Assembly (NCBI RefSeq): GCF_000341225.1
Contig: NZ_ANAC01000011.1
Span: 124,001-188,000 of the forward strand
Source: Nocardiopsis alba DSM 43377
GTDB taxonomy: Bacteria > Actinomycetota > Actinomycetes > Streptosporangiales > Streptosporangiaceae
DNA: 64,000 bases
Direction: 5' to 3'
The position numbers and the translations under genes were made by a program. Of this stretch, positions 52,143 to 61,100 are shown in pieces (position 1 is the stretch's first letter; each line of letters opens with the position of its first letter). The notes beneath the pieces were generated by a model. That model saw nothing but the letters and a program-made list of their open reading frames with translations. It was not told the DNA's origin and did not search any database.

Positions 52143-55100
52143 ATGGGAATGGAACTGCCCCCCGAACTCCGCAACCTGTTCGCGGTCCTGACCGGGTCGG
52201 AGTGGCCCACCGCCGACGAGACGCGGCTGTGGGAACTCGCCCAGGTCTACGGCACCGCCGCGGACCGTCTGGAGGTCGAGCTCCCCCAGCTCGTCATCCG
52301 GATCAAGAACAAGGTGCGGGAGAACTTCGACGCCACGGCGGCGGACTTCTTCGACGAGTCGGTGGACCAGTTCACGGCGGGGGAGCGCAACTACCTCGGC
52401 GAGGGCACGGCGGTCGCCCGGGGTCTCCAGGAGTACGTCCACAACGCGGCCACCCAGGTGCAGTACGCGAAGTGGATGATCATCGGTCAGCTCGTGCAGC
52501 TGGCCCTGGAGATCGCCTGGGCGATCGCGATGGCGCCGTACACCTTCGGCGCCTCCCTGGCCAAGATCCCCATCTTCAAGGCCATCACCAAGACCGTCAT
52601 CGGGCGGGTCCTGTTCCGACTGTTCGCCGAACTGCTCCAGCAGATGGCGATCAGCCAGTTCTTCGCGCTCACGCTGGACGCGCTCATCCAGCGCATCCAG
52701 ATCGACAACGGCTACCGCGACGAGTGGGACCACAAGCTCACCGAGGACGCCGCCAAGGGCGCCATGCTGGACGGTTTCCTCGGCACCGCCGCCGCCTTCG
52801 GCGGTAGCGCGCTGTCCAACCAGTTCAACAAGCTGCTCAACAACACCTCCGGCCCGGCCATCACCAAACAACTCGATGACCACTTCCCTACGGGCGGTCC
52901 CGGCAAGGGGCTGCCCGAGGGCATCGGCGACGTGATGGGTCGCAACAGCGACGACCTGCTGCGCCCCTACGGCATGGACAACCGGCCCGGGTGGAACCGT
53001 CCGATCGACGCCGAACGCTTCCGCAACGACATGGGGAACAGCTTCGCCGACTCCCTGGGCGACTCGATGAGTCGAGACCAGGCCCGCGAGTTCGGTGAAC
53101 GCTACGCCGACGCCTTCTCCCGCCACTGGGGGAGGGACGGGCTCAACGACGCACTGAGCGACGTGGTGAGCAAGTACGGCCGCGGCATCGACCCGAAGCT
53201 GAGCGACTTCCTGACCAACGGTGTGCCCAACGGGGTGCGCAATGGTCTCTCCGACGTGGGGTCGCACTGGAAGAACTTCCTGGCGCAGCTCGGCGGCGGG
53301 GGCATCGCCAACGCGGCCCAGGGGATGCTCAGCGAGGGCCTGTTCAACCTGCTCTTCAGCGACGAGAAGACCTTCTCCATCACGTGGCTCTCCGGGGTCT
53401 CGGGGCTGGTCTCCGGAGCGGTCCAGCAGAGCCTCACCCAGGGCGGCCTGCTGCTCATCGACCAACTGAAGAACGCCGGCCCGCCGCCCGGCGTCCCCAC
53501 CCCGCCCCCGCCGACCACGGGCGCTCCCGAGGGCGGGACGGGCGAAGGACCGGGCTCCTCGAACCCGGCCGGTGGACCGCCGTCGGAATCCGGTTCCTCG
53601 ACGAACGGCTCGTCCACCGCCACCTCGTCGAACGATTCCTCCTCGACCGGCGAGGGCGGGGGAGACTCGCGCGGTTCCCAGAACGACAACACGTCGTCCG
53701 ACACCACACAGACCTCGGCACCTCCCCCGCCCCCGCCGCCCCAGCAGGTCACCACCGAGTCCTCTGACACGAGCGGTCAGTCCGACAACGGCCCCTACCG
53801 CCCCGCCGCGCCGCCGAACGAGGACGGCGGCTCGAACGAGTCCTCCACCGCGGGCGACACCTCGGAGCAGTCCTCCGACCGGCCCGTGAACACCCCGGAC
53901 GAGAACGACTCCGACCACCTGAACCGGGGCGATCGGGAGAACACGTCCTCGGAGAACGAGGGAGCCGGCGACGCCCCCGTCATCGGTGAACAGAACCAGG
54001 ACAACGGTGATCGGGAGCGCCCCACCGAGGAGAACGGGGACGGTGAGGGTTCGTCGAACCCGAGCGGACCCGAGGGGGCCGGTCACACGAACGGGACCGG
54101 GGAGGCCCTGTCCCAGGACGTCTCGAACCCCGACGAGACGGGGCAGGAGACCCCGGGCCACGAGCCTCTGAACGAGGAGACCTCGAACCCGGCGACCCCG
54201 CCCCAGGGGTCTCCGAACGAGGATCCGTCGAACCAGGACGTCTCGAACCCGAACACGACGGTCGAGGAGAACCCGGGCCAGGGGGTTCCGGACCAGGACC
54301 CCCAGAGGCCCCCCTCCCAGGACGCCCCGCTTCAGGAGGGGTCCGAGGGCGGCGGTGTGGTGCGGGAGCCGAACGGTTCCGAGAACGCGCCGGTCCGGGA
54401 GGTCCCGGATCAGGAGGCCTCGAACCCGAACGTCACCCCGAACCCGAACGGGGCGGGACAGGAGCCCCCGAACCAGGGGACTCCGGACCGGAACGCGCCG
54501 GTCCGGGAGAACCCGAACGAGGGGCCGCAGGCACAGGAGTCCCCGAACCCGAGCCCGAATCCGAACGCGACCCCCGGCGCGAACGAGACGGCGGGGAACA
54601 CACCGGACCGGGGCTCCCGGGAGACCCCCGGCCAAGAACCCCCGAACCAGAACACACCGGACCGGGGCGAGACGACCGGAGACTGGGGCCGCGACGACGA
54701 CACCGGTTCCCACACGCAACCCCCGCCCGCGACGAACCCGGCCGGGCAGGGCGCGAACGACGGCGGCGCGTCCACCCACCGCCCGAACGGGGCCGGGAAC
54801 GAGGGCGCCTCCGAGACGACCGCGAACCCCGAGAACACGGGCTCCGAGAACACGGACCCCGAGACCCGACCGTTCCAGGACGACACCGGCGACGAGAACA
54901 CCCGGTCCTCGGACTCCGACACCCCCGTGAGCCGGAACCCCGACGACCAGGGGGCGTCGACCCACGACGACTCCGGCGCGACCACACACCAGAACGACGG
55001 TGCGAACGGGACGACCCCGCACCCCGAAGGAGGGCCCGCGCCCGTCGTGATGGCCCCCCAGAACACCCCCCACGCGCAGGGCGGCCCCGAGACCACCGGG

Positions 55101-58100
55101 GACGGACGGCGAGGACCGGCCGGCACCCCGCCGGCACCGAAGCCGCGCCCCGATCCGGACGCCCCCGCCACCGTCTCCGAAGGGCTGCGCCCGCCCACCG
55201 ACTGGCAGAACCTTCGCGACGACGTCGAACCGACGAGGGTCGGCGCGAACCGGGACCGCTCCGGTGTCGACACCGACGGCGTCGAGATCCTGCACGGGTC
55301 GAGCAAGGACGATCCGATCGTCTCGATCGCCGAACGCGGCTTCGACGTGCGTCGTATACCTCTGCCGAACCCCGACCCGGACGGCCCGACGCACGTCACC
55401 GAGCTGACGATCCGGATGAACTTCGACACCGGCCCCGGGGTCACCCCCGAACAGGCCGACACGGCCCGGCGGAACTTCATGGACCGTCTCGACGAGGTCG
55501 TCAACCAGCGCTACCGGCTGCCCGGCAGCGGCGACCAGCTCCACATCCGTGTGGAGCAGGTAGGGCCCGACGGACGACCGCACTCCGGCGTCACCTGGGT
55601 CCACGACAACCCGGATCTGCCCGGACGCAGCGACACCGCCAACTGGCGGCTGGACGACGGGGTCGACGTCTGGTTGCACGAGGCCCTGCACAGGGTCGGG
55701 CTCGACGATGAGTACCGTGACCCCTCCCAGGAACGATCCGGTCGCCCCCCGGCCGTGTTCCGGGCCTCACCGGACTCCAGCGCGGTCCACGAGGTCGGCG
55801 GCTACATGGACGCCCCCGGTGGACGCGACGGCAGGCCCCCGCAGATCCTGAACCACTACCTGGATCAGATCGAGAACCAGGTGAACGGGGCGTCGCGCTA
55901 CGACGGACCGACACGGCTGGGCGATCTTCCGAACTCCGTGCACCGCGACCTGGCCGCCCTGCTCGACCCCGAGGGGACGAGGAACCAGGACGACACCATC
56001 GCCCTGTTCGGCGCCGCCTACGACAATCGTGTGAGAGGCCGCGGCGACGACCAGGTCCGCGCCGACCTGCCGGATCGGCTGAAGGGCGACTTCGACCGCG
56101 TCGTCGGCGAGTGGACCTCGGACGGCCGTTGGGACGGCGCCCTCGACCGGGCGCGCGGGGCCGGTATGGAGTCCCCGCTGTCCCGAATGCCGAGCGGCCC
56201 CACCCCGGTGACCACCGAGAGCGGTGGGAACCATCGCGCGGCCGGGCCCTTCTCCGACCTGTTCAAGCAGAAGGGCGGGGGCGGAGAGGACAACGGTGGC
56301 GGCAACGGCAAGAAGCCCGAGAGCCACCCTCTGAAGGACCTTTGGAAGGGTCGCGTCCGCGGTACCGACGACACCTCCGGTGAGTCCTCCGGTACCCCGC
56401 AGAGGGAGAGGCCGGCGAATCAGGACCGGAGCACGACCGAGCCGCAGGGGCCACCGCACGAGGTCACCGCCGAGGTGACCCCTGAGGTCACTCCTGAGGT
56501 GACTCCCGAGGTCACTCCTGAAGTGACTCCTGAGGTGACCCCCGAGGTCACTCCTGAGGTGACCGCTGAGACCACCGGTGAGGAGACCCCGCCCAAGCCG
56601 GTCTCCCCGGAGACGAGTCGGATGCTCGACATGCTCGCCGACATCGGCCCCATCTCCAACGGGGACGGGTACTCCGGCCTGCATGTGAACCCGGACGTCG
56701 ACGTTCAGGGGCTGCGCCGGCGTCTGACCCATCAGCTCGCCGAGAACGGGGTGCGGCCGGACGCCGAGGCCCTCGCCAACGCCCTCGACCTCATCGGTAG
56801 CGGACGTGCCCGTCCGGACGACGTGTTCACGATCCCCGTCCACGACGCCTCCACCGGCGTCAGCGTCAACGGGAACGGCACCACACCGCCCCCGCGCGGC
56901 GAGGTGAGGCTGACCGTCGATCGAGAATGGCGTGACACCACCGGCTCCCCCGATCGGAGGCTCAACGCCGGGAACGCGACCGAGAACCGGGCCAAGGACG
57001 TCGGCACCGGCTCCCAACAGGGGCGTAAGAGCTTCAACCCCGGGCTCCCCATCACCGTCATCGGAGAGATCTTCGGCAAGGTGGCCATGGTCGCCCCGAA
57101 GTTGAAGACGTCCTTCGCGGTCCGCCAGCGCGGCAACGAGTTCCAGATGAGCGCGGAACGTCGTCACAAGCGCAAGGTCGACGTCGACGGGGACGACCCC
57201 TCACGCTTCACCGGTGACATGACCGTCTCGGCGGTCCTGGAGGTCTCTCCACTTCCCTCACCGTCCACGACCACCTCCGATCAGCGGGGGGCCGATGACC
57301 GGAGGCAGGGGACGGACGAACAGGAGGGGCCGCCGGCGGGGCCGCCCACCCGGGTCGAGTTCTCCGACCGACTGAACGATGTCGTCGACGTGGTCCTGGC
57401 GGGCCATGTGCGCGACGCGGACGCCGACCCGTCCACCACGGAGTCCTCCAACGGCGAGGGGTCCTCCACGGACGCCCAGAGCCCCACCCCCGAGCGGCAG
57501 AGGCCCCCGGAGCGGTTCCGCACCGATGACGGCACCGGAGCTCCGGTCAAGGCCCCCCGTTTCTCGCGCACCATCGGGATCCTCGACGGCGGTCTTCCCA
57601 AGGACCTTCCGATCGACATGCGGACCCTGCGCGACAACCTCGGAAAGGCCGACCAGGGGAAGGTCCTGCGCTTCCCCTACCAGGACGACAAGGGCAACAC
57701 CCAGTACGTGGAGATCAGCGGCGGCCCGGTCTCCTATGAGCGGGTCGGGCCGGAGATGAAGGACTCCTCCTTCTCCGACACCGACAAGTTCTCCAACAAC
57801 GCCCAGAACAGCGCGGGGCGCACCAACAAGGAGGACTTCAAGGCGGGGGCCGCCTTCATCGGCACGATCATCCCCGGGGACGGATCGTCGATCCTTCGAG
57901 TGGGGCCCGAGGTGACCGGAGGGGTCAAGGGCACCCAGAAGTACACGCGCGGTGTCGAACACGGCAGTGAGCGCATCTACAGCCCCGGGAGCAAGGGCGA
58001 TTCCGCCTTCTACCGGGTGAACCGCACCTACACGGTCACGACCACCGAGGATCAGCCCTCCACCACTCGGAACACCACCGGGAACACGAACACCACCGGG

Positions 58101-61100
58101 AACACGAACACCACCGCCGGTGGCTCGGGGAACACGGGCACCACGAGCACCGCTGGGAACACGAACAACACCACCGGGAACACGAACACCACCACCGCCG
58201 CCTCGGAGAACACGGGTGGTACGAACGACACCGAGAACGGTGGTGGATCGTCCAAGGACCGACCCACGGTACGGTCGGGCACGTTCGACCTGACCACCCT
58301 GGACCAGGTGACGACCGCCGACGCCCTGGCCATGGCCTCGGACAATACGGACCGGAGCACGGAGGACACCCCCACCGAGCCCACCACACCCGGTCTCAAC
58401 GGCGAACGCGTGGACAACGTGAGCGAGGCGGTCCCGCTACGGTCCGAATGGAGCGATGGACGCCTGCGCGACTCCAACGGTGAATCGCCCTCGACCGTCG
58501 CGGCCAAGAAGATCCACCAGCAGGTCTTCGACGCCCACCCCGAGCTGGTGACCGACCCCTCCGGGGCCAAACCGAAGGGCCGGGGTTTCTGGAGGACGCT
58601 GTGGCAGGGGGCCGACCTGCGTGTCGAGAACACGCTGAAGATCTACGAGATGGTCGGCGCGGCGATCGACGAGACCGGCAACCTGATCGGTGACGGCACC
58701 CCGATCCACCTGCGCACCGGTGGCCTGGGCAACGCCCTGACGCCCGCCCCCGGAACGTGGCGCTCGCTGGTCGAGAAGATGCCCGGAACGTCGTCGATCA
58801 AGAAGGACGACCGGGACGGCGCCGACTTCATCACCCTCCACCTGGAAGGGAAGCTGACCGACGCGCGGTTCGAGGGCTCTCGAAGCGGTGGATCCCTGAG
58901 CACCGGTCTCAACGCGTCGACGGCGCAGGCGGCGGGCAAGCAGAACACCACCACCTACAGTGCCGAAGCCACGGCGATGATCCAGACCCGTGTCGGATCG
59001 ACGGCCGCCGGTCTGCCCAAGGGCATCTTCGAGGTCGGAGGCGGATACTCCTACGAGAACGAGAACGCGACGCCCCTGTCCGGCAACCGCAAGGCCGGGG
59101 TCGAGGCCTCCTCCAGCGCCAAGGGGGCTCTGGAGACGTGGTCCTACGAGCTCGAACTCAAGATGAGGCTCGGGACCGACTCCGATCTCGTCGACGTGAC
59201 CCCGGAGAGCTCCGGCACGGATCCGAAGAGGCCTCGGATCCTGTTGGAGGGGCCCAAGACGGTGCCCGTGTCCGGTGAACGCGCCCCGATCACCCCGACG
59301 ACCGATCGAGACGCGGAGGCGACCCAGGCCCGGGAAGCGGCCCGGGAGGCCCTGGAAACGGCACGCGAGGCCCGCCGACAGACCGAGGAGGCCCGCGCCG
59401 AACTGAACCGTCTGAACGATCTCGCCGGCCGGCTCGGAGAGCGGGAGAACGCCCTGACCCAGGCCGAGAAGGAGCTGGAGAGCAGGGAGAAGAAGGCCTC
59501 CCAGGACGATGAGAACGCGCGGAACCTGGAGGACACGGCCGCCGAGGCCGAGAAACAGGCCGGCGACCTGAGGACCGAGGCGACCCGGGAACGCGCGGAC
59601 GCCGCCCAGGATCTGAAGGACGCCGCGGAACGCAGGCGGGAGGCGATCGAGGACGCGTGGGCCTACGTCGACGCGCTTCAGACGGAGACGGACGCCCGTA
59701 ACCGTCCCGAAGGAGAGGGGACACCCCCTCCGGGGGAACGCCGCACCCCGCCGCCGTTGCCCGACCTCCTCGACACCGGGGTGGACGCGCTCGGCGAGAA
59801 CCCCGATCGGAACGCCGCCGACCAGGCCTGGCACAGGGCGCTCGACAACTGGAACGCTCTGAACGACGCCGAACGGCAGGCGGCCGACGCGGTCCGGGAC
59901 GCCGAATCGGCCTACGCCGATGCCACGGGCCCCTCCTCCAAGGAAGGCGACGCGTCCGGCACACCGACGCCACGGCCGACCCCCGAGTCCTCCGAGGTCC
60001 ACGACGCTCGAACGAAGTCGGAGGAGACGGCACGGGAGACCCGGGACCTCAAGGACAAGGCCGACGCCCAGAGCGAGAAGGCCTCCGGCAAGGAGAACGA
60101 GGCGACCGCGAAGGAGGAGGGCGCCGCCGGCGCGCGGAGTGAGGCCGACACCGGACGACAGCGGGCGGACGAATCCGCGGAGGACGCCCGGCAGGCGGCG
60201 CGGGACGTCGAGACCGCCCGGAACGACCGGAACGAGTCGGTGGCCGCGCGGGACAGGATCCCCGGGAGCGAGGAACGGCTCACCCGGGCCCGGGAGCAGG
60301 AACGGCTCAGGCACGACGAGGCCGCCACTGCGCAGGGACGCGAGAAGGACCACCGGTTCGCTCAAGACCGCGACACCCGTCTGCGTCCGCCGCCGGAGCG
60401 GAACGAGGAACGTCAGGACCAGGACCAGAACCGGCCGCACCGCTCTCGGGCCGACCTCGACCTCGACGGTCTGCCGCACGCGCCCAAGCACTCCACGTCG
60501 CCCGGGCTCAAGGACCGTATCCACAACGCCGTGAGCTCCGCCCCCGGCTACACCGCCGCCTCGCGTTCCGGTGAGGCGGTCATGGGCCACTGGAACGTCC
60601 TCAGTTCGCCCAAGGCACTCGCCGCCCACACGATGGACGTCCACGACGGCGGGCTCCCCCTGAAGGCGCAGTTCGAGGACGGTACGATCCGCCGTTCCAA
60701 CGTCAACGTCGACATCAGCGCCGAACGCAAGTCGATGCACACCTCCGACGCCGTGCTCGACGGCGGCATCGACCTCACCTACAAGTCCGAGTCCGACCGG
60801 ATCACCGGTAGCAGCGATAGCTCCGGGCACAACGTCACGGCCGGCCTGAAGGGCGAGGCGGTCCTCAACCAGGGCGACAGCAGGAACAACCGCCTGCGCG
60901 GCTCGGCGGGCGCGACGCCCTACGCCTCGAAACAGACGACGACGAAGGGCGACACCAACTCGTTCGGAGGGGAGGACAAGCTCTCCTTCGGCGGTAGCAC
61001 CGTGAAGGTGACCACCTCCGACGAGTTCCAGGTGCACAGCAAGATCCGCACCCAGTGGAACGCCTTCGTCTCGGTGCCGATCACCTCCACGACGGAGGGG